Positions 19,722 through 29,616 of a stretch of DNA of 64,000 nt are shown here, in pieces (position 1 is the stretch's first letter; the number at the start of each line of letters is the position of its first letter). The notes beneath the pieces were generated by a model. That model ran no database searches and was not told the origin of the DNA. It saw nothing but the letters and a program-made list of their open reading frames with translations. Origin of the DNA: Rikenella microfusus. GTDB taxonomy: Bacteria; Bacteroidota; Bacteroidia; Bacteroidales; VadinHA17. The translations under genes and the position numbers were made by a program. The stretch is from positions 36,655-100,654 of the forward strand of contig DZBJ01000008.1 in assembly GCA_022736275.1 (NCBI GenBank). Reading direction: 5' to 3'.

Positions 19722-20447
19722 ATGAAAAAAATCACAACTCTCTTATCGGTTCTGTTACTGTGTACAGGAATCTCACTCACCGCACAATCACTGGATGACG
19801 TTCTCAAAGATCACTTTTCTGCCACGGGTCAGGATAACCTGCTGAAAACGAATTCGCAGAAAGTAACCGGCAAAATGGTTCAGAGCGGTCTTGAAATACC
19901 ATTCGTCCAGATGACCAAACGCCCCGGAAAAGTTCGCATCGAAGCTGCACTGCAGAATCTTACCCTGATCCAGACATTCAACGGCACGGAGGGATGGACA
20001 ATCAATCCCTTTGCCGGCGTGACCGATCCTCAGCCGATGTCGGAAGATGAGGTCAAGTCGATGAAATACAACTCGGATATGGACGGGATGCTATGGAACT
20101 GGAAAGAGAAGGGATATACCGTTACACTTGTGGGAGAGGAGGATATGGAGGGGACACCCTGTTATGTCATTAAAATCGTGACCGGCACAGGCGATACATT
20201 TACATACTATATCGACTCCGATACCTCGATCATGCTGCGCTCAAACAGCAAAATGATGATGATGGGCAATGAGAGCGAGAGTGATACATATTTCAGCAAT
20301 TACATGATGGTTGACGGCATCGCCGTTCCCGGAAAGATTGAAACAAAGATGCAGGGTCAGGTCGTGATGACTCTCGTGGTTGACAAAGTTGAATTGAACA
20401 TCGACTTTGATGATTCCCTCTTTGAAAAACCTGTTGCAAAACAGTAA
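19722..20447 (+). CDS. LolA-like periplasmic outer-membrane lipoprotein-sorting family protein
   Basis: A 241-residue secreted protein with a signal peptide ending near LTAQ. The body is a series of antiparallel strands with a DGTxGW-like block (FNGTEGWTINPF) and alternating aromatic strands, as in LolA/LolB-like half-barrels that bind lipid tails. Close homologues in Bacteroidota are annotated as LolA-like or outer-membrane lipoprotein-sorting proteins, but this is not the classical LolA. A Met-rich, acidic loop (residues about 180-192) is unusual. It lies 33 bases before the Asp-box protein and is probably co-transcribed with it. Function is not assigned. Confidence 0.6.
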   Translation: MKKITTLLSVLLLCTGISLTAQSLDDVLKDHFSATGQDNLLKTNSQKVTGKMVQSGLEIPFVQMTKRPGKVRIEAALQNLTLIQTFNGTEGWTINPFAGVTDPQPMSEDEVKSMKYNSDMDGMLWNWKEKGYTVTLVGEEDMEGTPCYVIKIVTGTGDTFTYYIDSDTSIMLRSNSKMMMMGNESESDTYFSNYMMVDGIAVPGKIETKMQGQVVMTLVVDKVELNIDFDDSLFEKPVAKQ

Positions 20448-20480
20448 TAATCAAATCTCACAAACTACTAATCTGTCGTC

Positions 20481-23400
20481 ATGAACCTCAGGCACCTTTT
20501 CATTGGTATAACCTGGCTGGCCTGCATCACAGGACTTCGGGGCCAGGTCACTGAAGCAACTTTCGGAGATTTTGCAGGAAGACATATCGGACCTGCAAGG
20601 ATGAGTGGACGAATCTCGTGCATTGACGCCGAAATAAAAAATCCTGATGTCGTCTGGGTCGGAGCTGCCGGCGGAGGAGTCTGGAAATCAATAAACAGGG
20701 GAACAACCTTCAAATCCGTGTTCGATGAATACCCTCAGTCAGCAGGCACCATCGCCATTGACCAGAACCATCCTGATACAGTCTGGGTTGGCACCGGGGA
20801 GGTCTGGACCCGCAACAGCGTTTCCGTCGGAACGGGTATATACAAAACAACAGACGGAGGTGAGAAATGGGAGTTCATGGGCCTTCCCAAAAGTGAACGG
20901 ATCGGCCGTATACTTATCGATCCGGTTAATTCTGATATTGTTTATGCCGCCGTACTTGGGGCGTTGTGGGGAGACAGCGAAGAGAGAGGTGTTTATAAAA
21001 CCACCGACGGAGGCAAATCATGGACCAGGCTGCTGTATGTTAATCCCTCAGCCGGTTGTGCTGAAATAGCGATGGAGCCCGGTGATCCCTCGGTGATATA
21101 TGCCTCAATGTGGGACTTCAGGCGTGAAGCCCATACATTCAGGTCAGGAGGACCCGGCAGCGGACTCTACAGGTCAACTGACGGCGGGACAACATGGGAT
21201 AATATCCATAACGGATTGCCATCAGGAACACTTGGGAGAATAGCCATTGCCGTATCACCTGTAAAACCGCACTACCTTTATGCCCTGGTGGAGTCGGAAA
21301 AGTCAGCTCTCTACCGCTCGTCAGACAGGGGATCATCATGGGAGAAGATGAGCGACCAGTACATGATGAGTGACAGACCATTTTACTATAGTCTGATCGT
21401 CCCGGATCCGGTTGAACCTGAGCGCATATACAAACCCGGAACGATGCTGTGGGTAAGCACCAGCGGCGGGAAAGTGTTCCAGAGTCCGTCAGTGACCGGC
21501 GGCAGATACCACAGTGACACACATGCTCTGTGGGTGAACCCGGCCAATAACCGTTTCATGTACATGGGTACGGACGGGGGTGTTTACATATCGGAAGACA
21601 AGGGCAATACCTGGAGATTTGTTGAGAGCCTGCCTGTCTCCCAGTTTTACCATGTAAGTGTTGACAACGAATCTCCCTACAATGTTTACGGAGGCCTCCA
21701 GGATAACGGTTCATGGATGGGTCCCTCCAGAAAACCCGGAGGTATTACCAACTCCGACTGGAAAAATATCGGTTACGGCGATGGCTTCTACACCTATGCT
21801 GACATGACGGAACCCGATGTGGTCTATTCCCAGTACCAGGGAGGCAGGATCAGCCGCTCCAATTACAGGACAGGCGACAGCAAGTATATCAAACCCTTCC
21901 CCGGGGAGGGTGTCGGTGAACTGAGATTTAACTGGAACACACCGTCGGTCTTCGGCAAAAAGACAGGATGGCTCTACGTCGGGGCACAGTACCTGTTCCG
22001 TTCAAAGGACCGGGGAGATTCTTTCGAAAGAATCTCACCTGATCTGACCACAAATGATCCCTCGCGCCAGCAGCAGGAGAAATCCGGCGGACTTACAATT
22101 GATAACAGCACTGCCGAAAACAATACAACCATTTTTACCGTCTCCGAGTCACCCTTTGATGAAAATATTATCTGGGCGGGCACTGACGACGGAAAGATTC
22201 AGCTTACGACTGACGGAGGAAAAAACTGGACCAGGCTGAACGATGCCGTTCCCGGTCTGCCTGCTTATGCATTCATTTCACATATCGACGCCGACAATTT
22301 CAACAAGGAGGGGGCCTGGGTGACTGTTGATGCTCACCGCAACGGCGACATGAACCCTTACGTTTATTATACCGGTGACCTGGGCAAGACCTGGACCTCA
22401 CTTGCAACCGCAGATATAAAGGGATTCTGCCACGTCATCAAACAGGATCCCGTCAATCCTGACCTGGTCTTTCTCGGGACCGAAATGGGGTTATTTGTGA
22501 GCACAGATCATGGCAAGATTTGGGTAAGGATTAAAAACAAGGTGCCCCAGACAGGCATTTATGATATCGCATTCCAGAAGAGGGAATGTGATCTTGTTCT
22601 TGCGACACACGGTCGCGGCATCATCATAATAGACGATATCACACCCCTGCGGCATCTCACCAGGGAGGTCCTCGATCAGGAGTTTGCCTTCCTGCCTGTC
22701 CGCCCCCACTATTTCCCGTCCGGCATGGGATCGCAGGATTTCCCCGGTGATGCTGAATTTACAGGGACCAATGCTTCATCGGCGGCCACTGTTGCCTACT
22801 ACCTCAAAAAGAGACATGTCTTCGGTGACATGTTCCTGGAGATTTATGACAGTGAGGGAACATTCCTTAAAAAACTTCCTGCCGGGAACCGCAAAGGAAT
22901 CAATATTGTCCGTGTTGCCACCTCGATTGATCCGCCGAAGGTGCCCAAATCACCAAATATTCTGGGAGAAGCGGCATTCGGGCCTGATTATCCTGCCGGG
23001 AAATACACTGTAAAACTGGTTAAGGGAACAGAGACCTATCCCACAGAACTGATCCTTAGTGACAGTCCTGACTGGAAACATACGGAAGCCGACAGGAAGC
23101 TTCAGCGGGAGACACTAATGAGAGCCTATGCTCTGCTTGAAGAGCTTGCCTCCGTTGATCAGAAGATACTTGATGCCAGGGATACGCTGAAAAAAAGGGA
23201 GGCTACAGCCAGGGGTTCTGCCCTGAAAAAAACCAAAAGCCTGATTGCAGTCTGTGAGGAGATGCATGAAAAGATCTCGGCCACGCAGTCAGGTGAGGGC
23301 GGAATAACAGGGCAGGTGAGGCTTCGCGAGAACATCGGCGAGATCTACGGCGCTGTTGCCGGATATCCCGGTAAACCTGCTGATCTTCAGATAAGGGCAC

Positions 23401-23486
23401 TTGATAATTATACGCGCCAGGTAAAGGATTTTGGAGAGAGGATCGAAAACATGATCGCCAAAGAAATGCCGGGATTAATCAAATAA
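20481..23486 (+). CDS. Secreted VPS10/BNR (Asp-box) repeat protein
   Basis: A large secreted beta-propeller protein of 1001 residues with a signal peptide at residues 1-21. It carries at least eight Asp-box motifs of the form S/T-x-D-x-G-x-x-W, such as TTDGGEKW, TTDGGKSW, STDGGTTW, SSDRGSSW, SEDKGNTW and TTDGGKNW, spread over about residues 70-700. This is the pattern of VPS10/sortilin-like and sialidase-like propellers, often annotated as glycosyl hydrolase, although no sialidase catalytic set is evident. The C-terminal 250 residues form a separate sandwich plus helical tail. I see no type IX sorting domain at its end. It follows the LolA-like gene and ends in a strong terminator. Confidence 0.8.
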   Translation: MNLRHLFIGITWLACITGLRGQVTEATFGDFAGRHIGPARMSGRISCIDAEIKNPDVVWVGAAGGGVWKSINRGTTFKSVFDEYPQSAGTIAIDQNHPDTVWVGTGEVWTRNSVSVGTGIYKTTDGGEKWEFMGLPKSERIGRILIDPVNSDIVYAAVLGALWGDSEERGVYKTTDGGKSWTRLLYVNPSAGCAEIAMEPGDPSVIYASMWDFRREAHTFRSGGPGSGLYRSTDGGTTWDNIHNGLPSGTLGRIAIAVSPVKPHYLYALVESEKSALYRSSDRGSSWEKMSDQYMMSDRPFYYSLIVPDPVEPERIYKPGTMLWVSTSGGKVFQSPSVTGGRYHSDTHALWVNPANNRFMYMGTDGGVYISEDKGNTWRFVESLPVSQFYHVSVDNESPYNVYGGLQDNGSWMGPSRKPGGITNSDWKNIGYGDGFYTYADMTEPDVVYSQYQGGRISRSNYRTGDSKYIKPFPGEGVGELRFNWNTPSVFGKKTGWLYVGAQYLFRSKDRGDSFERISPDLTTNDPSRQQQEKSGGLTIDNSTAENNTTIFTVSESPFDENIIWAGTDDGKIQLTTDGGKNWTRLNDAVPGLPAYAFISHIDADNFNKEGAWVTVDAHRNGDMNPYVYYTGDLGKTWTSLATADIKGFCHVIKQDPVNPDLVFLGTEMGLFVSTDHGKIWVRIKNKVPQTGIYDIAFQKRECDLVLATHGRGIIIIDDITPLRHLTREVLDQEFAFLPVRPHYFPSGMGSQDFPGDAEFTGTNASSAATVAYYLKKRHVFGDMFLEIYDSEGTFLKKLPAGNRKGINIVRVATSIDPPKVPKSPNILGEAAFGPDYPAGKYTVKLVKGTETYPTELILSDSPDWKHTEADRKLQRETLMRAYALLEELASVDQKILDARDTLKKREATARGSALKKTKSLIAVCEEMHEKISATQSGEGGITGQVRLRENIGEIYGAVAGYPGKPADLQIRALDNYTRQVKDFGERIENMIAKEMPGLIK

Positions 23487-23510
23487 CAGAATTGGATTAA
23501 GAGTCTCAGA

Positions 23511-23543
23511 ACCGCAAAGTTCATATTACTTTGCGGTTTTTTT
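23511..23543 (+). terminator. Rho-independent terminator after the Asp-box gene
   Basis: A ten-base-pair stem, ACCGCAAAGT/ACTTTGCGGT, with a seven-base loop is followed by seven T. It closes the two-gene unit 19722-23486. Confidence 0.93.
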
Positions 23544-23631
23544 GAGTAGTCCTGTAAAACCGGGGCGTAGTAAACAATATGAAATCACTGATGTTATTTC
23601 GGTGAGTAAAGTAATCATTTTGGAGTGAACA

Positions 23632-24249
23632 ATGAACGGATTTGACATAAAGGCAAAAGAGTGGGACATGAGCGCCATGCGCAGGGAACGTGCAGAAACG
23701 ATTGCAGGCGAGATCGTTAAACAGATACCTCTCTCCCACGACATGACAGCAATGGAATTCGGGGCAGGCACCGGGCTCCTCAGCTTCATCCTGAAAGATC
23801 ATCTAAATGAGATCACCCTCATCGACAACTCGGAAGGAATGGTGAAGGTTCTTACGGAAAAGGTGATGACGTCAAAAGCCGAGAACCTCAGAGTTTGTAA
23901 GGCTGACCTTGAACATGAGGATTTTCCGGGAGGCCGTTTTGATTTCATATATACCCTGATGGTGCTTCATCACGTTGGGGATTTGGAAACCATTGTTAAA
24001 AAGTTTTATGACCTCCTCAAACCGGGTGGTTACCTGGCAATTGCCGACCTGTACAGTGAGGACGGGTCATTTCACGGCGAGGGCTTCAACGGTCACCTGG
24101 GATTTGATCCCGTGAAACTACCGGCACTGCTGGCGAATTGCGGATTCACAGGGATACGCCATAGAAAGGTCTATGTCATCGACAAAAAAATATCAGAGAA
24201 CATAAGCAAGAAGTTCGATGTGTTCCTGATGACTGCAACACGTATTTAG
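23632..24249 (+). CDS. Class I SAM-dependent methyltransferase
   Basis: A 205-residue Rossmann-fold methyltransferase. Motif I is MEFGAGTGLLSF (about residues 43-54). An acidic residue ends the second strand (TLIDNSEGM), motif III-IV reads FDFIYTLMVLHHV, and LKPGGYLAIADL follows, the standard order for UbiE/Methyltransf_11-type enzymes. The substrate cannot be read from the sequence. A GGAG site lies eight bases before the ATG. The gene sits alone between a terminator and the OsmC-like gene. Confidence 0.85.
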   Translation: MNGFDIKAKEWDMSAMRRERAETIAGEIVKQIPLSHDMTAMEFGAGTGLLSFILKDHLNEITLIDNSEGMVKVLTEKVMTSKAENLRVCKADLEHEDFPGGRFDFIYTLMVLHHVGDLETIVKKFYDLLKPGGYLAIADLYSEDGSFHGEGFNGHLGFDPVKLPALLANCGFTGIRHRKVYVIDKKISENISKKFDVFLMTATRI

Positions 24250-24351
24250 CCGGGGGTCCTGAATAGCTCCGGCATCCCCCCCCAGACAGCGGCTGCAAGC
24301 CCATAACGCACAGTAATTAACCATATAAATAATAAATTAATCCGATCATAA

Positions 24352-24771
24352 ATGGCAAACATGAAGGTAACTCTTGACGGCGGCAAAGTGGTCACTGCTC
24401 ATATTAACGGCAAGACAATAAAGACAGATCAGTCAGTCAGGAACGGTGGCGGGGGAACCGCACCCGAGCCTTTTGAACTGTTTCTTGCATCAATCGGCAC
24501 CTGCGCAGGAATCTACGTCAAATCATTCTGTGACCAGCGCGGGATACCGGCCGAAGGTATTAGAATAATCCAGTCGGTGATTTTTGATATGGAAAAGAGA
24601 GTACCCGGGAGAATAAGCCTTGATATTCAGCTGCCTGCAGATTTTCCGGAGAAATACAAGAGTGCGGTGATCAATGCAGCAGAACTTTGTCTTGTCAAAA
24701 AAACCATCGTCAACCCTCCTGAATTTCAGGTGCATACCTCCGTTATTAATACTAATGTCATAAGTCAGTAA
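24352..24771 (+). CDS. OsmC family protein
   Basis: OsmC/Ohr-fold proteins are small dimeric peroxidases that reduce organic hydroperoxides through two cysteines. The product has 139 residues. The two family cysteines are visible as Cys51 and Cys60 in the helix SIGTCAGIYVKSFCDQRG, with the preceding block APEPFELFLAS, which supports a working active site. The subgroup (YhfA/OsmC-like rather than Ohr) is inferred from the PEPFELFLAS pattern. It is transcribed alone and converges on trkH. Confidence 0.85.
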   Translation: MANMKVTLDGGKVVTAHINGKTIKTDQSVRNGGGGTAPEPFELFLASIGTCAGIYVKSFCDQRGIPAEGIRIIQSVIFDMEKRVPGRISLDIQLPADFPEKYKSAVINAAELCLVKKTIVNPPEFQVHTSVINTNVISQ

Positions 24772-24944
24772 CTGTCTGATTCTTTCATGCCAGCCTTAAT
24801 TTTAACTTTACGGTGATGATTAGCAAAAAATGGAGAATTTGAATTATACGCTGATTGTCACATCGATCAGAATTCTCTGCAGAGATGAGAATCACCACAG
24901 GATTAATATAGATAACAATTTTCAGCGGACTGTGTCCGTACCCC

Positions 24945-26399
24945 CTAATTTCTGCTGAATGACCTGGTGAAGATTGTGATGAAGGGGAAGAGCTCAAGGC
25001 GGCCCATAATCATAAGAAGTACCATCGTGAGCTTGGAAGTGTCATTGAAATGGGCAAAATTCCCCATGTTACCTGAGGCCCCAAGACCCGGGCCAATGCC
25101 GGCAAGACTGGTCGCACTGGCGCCTGCAGATTCAACAGCCGATATGCCTGATACCTGCATGATCAGACTGCCTGCAATGAAAACCAGGATATATAGTGAA
25201 ATGAAAACGGCAACCTGGTTGACAACGCCATCCGGCACAATTCTGTCATTTAGTTTTATGGGAATTACGGCATTCGGGTGCTGAATTTTTATAAAGGTAT
25301 TCCTCAGGTTTTTAATTGATATAAGATGCCTGGCCATTTTTATTCCGCCGGTGGTTGAACCGGTGCAGCCCCCGGAGAACATCAGCAGGAACATGATAAC
25401 CACTCCGAACTGAGGGAACGCAGTATAATCAGTCGTTGCAAATCCGGAACATGAAATCTGAGATGCGACCTGGAAAAAGGCATGTCTGAAGGATAAGGCA
25501 AAGTCCCTATCCGTTTTAAAATAAAGGGTGAGTGTGACAATGACAACGCTTGCTGTAAGAAAGAATATATAGAACCATAATTCTTCATTTCTGCGCACCT
25601 TTCTGAAGTTTCCGACGAGGACATAATAATAGACCACATAGCTCGTGGCCCCGAGAATCATGAAGATAGCTGTGACATACTGTATATAGGCCGAATATCC
25701 GGCAAGACTAAGGTTTTTTGTTGAAAATCCTCCTGTTGCAACTGTACCGAATGAAGTACATATACTGTCGAACAGATTCATATCGCCCACGACAAGAAAG
25801 AAAATCTGGGCTACGGTAAGACCGGCATAGATGATCAGAATACGGTATACAATCCCCTTTGTCTTTGGGTGAATCCTCTCCTTCATTGACGATTCGAGAC
25901 TGAAAAGCTGATGTCCGGTCACCCTGAGAGATGGTAGTATCAGTATCACCAGCACTATTATCCCGATGCCCCCGATCCAGTGTGTCAGGCTTCTCCAGAA
26001 AAGTATAGAATAAGGGAGACTCTCAACATCAGTTAGTATTGATGCCCCGGTTGTGGAAAAACCTGATGTCGATTCGAAAAATGCATTAATTGTCGAAGGG
26101 ATGGCTCCGCTGATAATATAGGGCATGCTGCCGGCAAGCGAGAACAGAACCCAGGCAATGGATACAATCAGAAAAGTATCCCTGTTGCTGATTTGCCCCG
26201 GATCAGATTTCCTGCCAATAATGCGTAGTAAACCGGAGAAGGCCCCGATTACGGCAGATGACAACAAAAACGGAAACAAAGGCTCTCGATAAATGAGAGC
26301 CACCGGCAGACATAAAAGGAAGGAGCCTGCTTCAATCAGAAAAATTGTGCTAAGAATCCTTGAGATACTCCCTGGATTAATCAGCCTCATTTTTGCCAT
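24945..26399 (-). CDS. TrkH/KtrB family potassium uptake membrane protein
   Basis: The ion-conducting subunit of a Trk/Ktr potassium transporter in the inner membrane. All four pore loops with a filter glycine are recognisable: STSGFSTTGAS, TVATGGFST, ISCSGFATT and TSLAGIGPG, each followed by a long membrane helix. The 484-residue length matches TrkH. The cytoplasmic RCK partner (TrkA/KtrA) is not in the window. It lies 158 bases downstream of a KdpE-like response regulator on the same strand, so the two-component system is a good candidate regulator of potassium uptake. Confidence 0.92.
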   Translation of the reverse strand: MAKMRLINPGSISRILSTIFLIEAGSFLLCLPVALIYREPLFPFLLSSAVIGAFSGLLRIIGRKSDPGQISNRDTFLIVSIAWVLFSLAGSMPYIISGAIPSTINAFFESTSGFSTTGASILTDVESLPYSILFWRSLTHWIGGIGIIVLVILILPSLRVTGHQLFSLESSMKERIHPKTKGIVYRILIIYAGLTVAQIFFLVVGDMNLFDSICTSFGTVATGGFSTKNLSLAGYSAYIQYVTAIFMILGATSYVVYYYVLVGNFRKVRRNEELWFYIFFLTASVVIVTLTLYFKTDRDFALSFRHAFFQVASQISCSGFATTDYTAFPQFGVVIMFLLMFSGGCTGSTTGGIKMARHLISIKNLRNTFIKIQHPNAVIPIKLNDRIVPDGVVNQVAVFISLYILVFIAGSLIMQVSGISAVESAGASATSLAGIGPGLGASGNMGNFAHFNDTSKLTMVLLMIMGRLELFPFITIFTRSFSRN

Positions 26400-26557
26400 A
26401 CTTTTATACGGTACAAAATTGAGGCTTAATCCATAAGCATAAAGTAAAGATTAGACTGGCATATATAAAGATTTTGTAAAGACCACGGTGCAGGAAAGAT
26501 AATCATGCTTGACTTTTTATCAGCACCGGAACCCCTTGCAGACTATTGTCTCAATGA

Positions 26558-27241
26558 TCAGCTGCCAAATCTGTATCCGATTCCTGATTCTGTGATCAGG
26601 AGAACTGGATTTGCCGGCTTGTCTTCAATCTTTTTCCTGAGCTGGGCAATGAAGACCCTCAGATACTGGGTCTGCTCCAAATAGCCGTATCCCCATACCT
26701 CTTTCAGAATGAACTGATGAGTAAGTACCCGGCCGCTGTTTTTAGCCAGCAGGGCCAGCAATGAAAACTCGGTTATGGTAAGTCTTACTATTTCCCCTCC
26801 TTTACGGACTACATGGCTGATCATATCAATGCTGAGATCACCGAATTCCAGCAGAGGGGTATCCTTTCTCTCTTCACCAGATCTGATTGCGGCGCGGATC
26901 CTGGCAATCAGCTCTCCGCTGCGAAATGGCTTGGTCAGGTAATCATTTGCTCCCCTATCGAGAGCGCTGACAATGTCTTCCTCCGAATTGCGGACAGATA
27001 AAATGATAATTGGTTTGGTGTACCACTCCCTGAGTCTGACCAGCAACTCCAGGCCATCCATATCAGGCAATCCGAGATCAAGGAGGATCAATTCAGGATG
27101 GTGTGTCGCAGCTGCCACCAGACCCTGTTTGCCATTCTCCGCAAAAAAGGTGGTAAACTCATATGCTGACAGTGATATCTCCAGAAGCCTTCGTATCTGT
27201 ACCTCATCATCAATGATCAGAATATTTCTGTTCTCTTTCAT
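26558..27241 (-). CDS. KdpE-like response regulator (OmpR family)
   Basis: A two-domain DNA-binding response regulator of 227 residues. The receiver domain has the acidic pair Asp11-Asp12, the phosphorylation site Asp55 in LILLDLGLPDMDG, and the conserved lysine in DYLTKPF. A winged-helix OmpR/PhoB effector domain occupies the C-terminal 100 residues (VLTHQFILKEVWGYGY, TESGIGYRF). The C-terminal pattern is that of KdpE. Its start overlaps the histidine kinase stop (27238-27241), showing translational coupling. Confidence 0.92.
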   Translation of the reverse strand: MKENRNILIIDDEVQIRRLLEISLSAYEFTTFFAENGKQGLVAAATHHPELILLDLGLPDMDGLELLVRLREWYTKPIIILSVRNSEEDIVSALDRGANDYLTKPFRSGELIARIRAAIRSGEERKDTPLLEFGDLSIDMISHVVRKGGEIVRLTITEFSLLALLAKNSGRVLTHQFILKEVWGYGYLEQTQYLRVFIAQLRKKIEDKPANPVLLITESGIGYRFGS

Positions 27242-28767
27242 TCCGCCAGTTTTGATTCTTCCATATCAGGCATATCCGAAGGGATTGAAACTGCAAACAG
27301 AGCCCCGCCATTGAGTCCGTTTTCAACTTTGACGCTCCCCTTATGAGCTTCAACCAGGCCTCTGACAATGGACAATCCCAGCCCCAACCCCCCCGACTTC
27401 GTTCCATCCACCCTGAAGAACTTATCAAACACATTTGGCAGAACCTCAGGTGGCAACCCGGGACCGCTGTCAGAGACAACAAGAATGAAATTGCCGTTCT
27501 CGTATGAGGCTTCCAGCCTGATCTCCCCTGAACCTGAAGAGTACTGGCACGAGTTCAGAAGAAGGTTATAAAGCACGTGCTCCATCAGGCCAAAATCAAT
27601 TTTAACAAGAGGCATATCCTCGGGAATCACCGTGGTAAGACTGAACTGCTCAAGTTCCAGTTTCAGGTTTTGTGTTACCTTGTTGACAAGATCATTGACG
27701 TCGCACCAGTCGGGCCTCAGAGAAATTTTTCCACTCTCAAGCCGCGACATGTTCAGGAGATTTTCAATCAGGTGGTTAAGCCGTGCAGATGCCTTGAAGA
27801 TTTCGCCGTATAACTCCTCCCTGTTTTTGTCTGTTGTCTGTGAGATCAGCAAGGTATCGGAGGCACCCATGATCGTCGCGATTGGTATCCTGAATTCATG
27901 GGAAATAAGGTTGAAGAGAGTGTTGTACAGTCTGTCCGACTCATCAAGGAGGCGGGCTTTCATTGCCAGTTCACCCAGAAACTCCCGTTCCAGAGCGTTT
28001 GAGATCTGGGTGAACCACGTATCCCGGAATGCAATCCTGTTTTTGTAGGCCGCTTCATCAATTCTGAAAGCCACCACTCCCGGATTCAGCCTGGTTCCGG
28101 TTAACGGATGATATGTGAGGCCGGCCTCACCGGACAAACCTGTATGCCGGCCCGCTCTTTCAGAATTTGCAAATACATGCTCAACAATATTCCTTTCAAT
28201 CACCGGCAGATCTTTCTCATCCGTGGGGCGCGGGCTAAAGCCGAGCCTGTTGTTGCCGTCCTGAAGAATGTACCAGGAGTCTGCATTGAAATGTTTCTTA
28301 AAATCATTCCTCGCCACTTCCAGCACTTTCTCAATTCCGCTTGCCTTGGAAAGCTCCTCGGTTAGCTGAAAGAGGGCGTTGGTCTGTATTTCCCTGTCTC
28401 TTACCAGCCTCTCCTGCCTGCGGATCCGGTTTGTAAGGATGCCGTTCAGGAGAGCGATGATGAAAAAGGAAATAAACATTAACCTGTCTTCGGTCTTCTC
28501 AATGTGAAAAGTATGGAATGGCGGAATGAAAAAATAGTTCCATGATATTGCGCTGATTGTCGATGCCAGCAGAACAGGCCCTATTCCCATGAAAACCGCA
28601 AGTAAGGCAACTACAAAGAGAAGTATGAATGAGACGATGTGATAGCTCTGGGGGTTTGAAAGGGGACTGCAGATCAGGGTTGTAAGTCCGATGATCAGCA
28701 CGACCAGCAGGTACTGGTAGAATTTAGTTTTGAACGGAAGGTTCAGTCTCCGGCCGGTCTCTTGCAT
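27238..28767 (-). CDS. KdpD-like sensor histidine kinase lacking the N-terminal KdpD domain
   Basis: A membrane sensor kinase of 509 residues. Four closely spaced membrane helices lie at about residues 18-112 (DUF4118, the KdpD membrane module). A GAF-like linker follows, then the HisKA box with His290 in LISHEFRIP, the N box NLLLNSCQY and the G boxes DSGPGLPP and GLGLGLSIV. It lacks the roughly 350-residue cytoplasmic KdpD/Usp sensor part of enterobacterial KdpD. It sits upstream of the KdpE-like regulator and of trkH rather than kdpFABC, which suggests it senses potassium or turgor for TrkH. Confidence 0.9.
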   Translation of the reverse strand: MQETGRRLNLPFKTKFYQYLLVVLIIGLTTLICSPLSNPQSYHIVSFILLFVVALLAVFMGIGPVLLASTISAISWNYFFIPPFHTFHIEKTEDRLMFISFFIIALLNGILTNRIRRQERLVRDREIQTNALFQLTEELSKASGIEKVLEVARNDFKKHFNADSWYILQDGNNRLGFSPRPTDEKDLPVIERNIVEHVFANSERAGRHTGLSGEAGLTYHPLTGTRLNPGVVAFRIDEAAYKNRIAFRDTWFTQISNALEREFLGELAMKARLLDESDRLYNTLFNLISHEFRIPIATIMGASDTLLISQTTDKNREELYGEIFKASARLNHLIENLLNMSRLESGKISLRPDWCDVNDLVNKVTQNLKLELEQFSLTTVIPEDMPLVKIDFGLMEHVLYNLLLNSCQYSSGSGEIRLEASYENGNFILVVSDSGPGLPPEVLPNVFDKFFRVDGTKSGGLGLGLSIVRGLVEAHKGSVKVENGLNGGALFAVSIPSDMPDMEESKLAE

Positions 28768-28788
28768 GACTTACCGCTTTTCAATATG

Positions 28789-28796
28789 CAAATTTA
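28789..28796 (-). promoter_or_regulatory. Candidate -7 element for the two-component operon
   Basis: TAAATTTG on the minus strand matches TAnnTTTG and lies 22 bases upstream of the histidine kinase ATG. No clear -33 box is visible. Confidence 0.4.
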
Positions 28797-28996
28797 CATT
28801 ATTAAAGCAGGACGAGCAGGCTCCTCCGGATACAAAGGTGAACCTGCTTTCATAAAGAGTTTGTTAAAATCACCGCAATTGTTGCAAAGATTTAATAAAG
28901 AACCCGGAGTAACCGGATGGTTAATGTAGTCTGAATGATGCCGGAAGTGATGCCGGAGTCACGGGTATGCCTCTCCCCGGTGTTGTTTCCCGGGGC

Positions 28997-29616
28997 CTAA
29001 CTGTAACCCCACTCCTTCATTATCTCAAGGTTCAGGCGGGCACACTCCATCGGGGTCTTTCCCTGGTATGCCTCCTGCTCGGTTATTATTACCTGTGCCC
29101 CACCTGTTTTTTCTATCATTGCCAGCACCTCTCTGACATCTGCCGCCCCTTCACCAATAATTGTGCTCTCAAACCGGCCTTCCTCACCTGTCCTGACAAC
29201 ATCCTTCAGGTGAACAAATCCAAATCTGCCGGGATAACGGTCTGCTACCTCCCTTGCAACGGCGCCTCCGCCGAATAAATTTCCGGTATCCAGCTGCACC
29301 ACAACAAGATCCGGATCGATGCTCCGCATCATGATGTCAAACAGGCTCTCACCGTTGAACTTCTCGCTGAATTCGAAATCGTGATTATGGTACCCGAACT
29401 TCATGCCCCGTTTGTTGCACAGTTCACCACATTTATTGTACACATCCATGAAGGTCATGAAATCGTCATAGTTCCTTCTTATGCTCTCCTCGAGCCATGG
29501 CGTTACCACATACTTCTGTCCGCAGGTGGCAGCATCCTCAACAGTATATTTCCACCTTTCCGAAAAATCGACGGCAACTGCATCCCAGTCGCTTCTTATG
29601 AACTCAACATGCCCGG
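28997..29616 (-). pseudogene. Sugar phosphate isomerase/epimerase, 5'-truncated remnant
   Basis: The C-terminal two thirds of an AP-endonuclease-family-2 TIM barrel (xylose-isomerase-like sugar phosphate isomerase/epimerase). Visible metal- and substrate-site blocks are KFGYHNHDFEF, VVQLDTGN, FGFVHLKDV and ITEQEAYQG. Homology stops at about 29614. Upstream the frame reads antisense through the FAD oxidoreductase remnant and encodes no plausible N-terminus or signal peptide. The first third of the barrel is therefore missing and the gene is probably dead. It faces away from the truncated oxidoreductase, so both genes lost their 5' ends at one junction. Confidence 0.8.

Noticed and set aside
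20481..23486. Type IX secretion cargo domain on the Asp-box protein
   Set aside because: The C-terminus ends in a helical tail without the conserved beta-sandwich sorting-domain motifs.
24945..28767. Complete Kdp potassium system
   Set aside because: Only kinase and regulator are Kdp-like; kdpF, A, B and C are absent and the transporter is TrkH.
28970..28996. GC-rich hairpin CCCCGG/CCGGGG downstream of the isomerase remnant
   Set aside because: No T run follows on the minus strand, so I do not call it a terminator.
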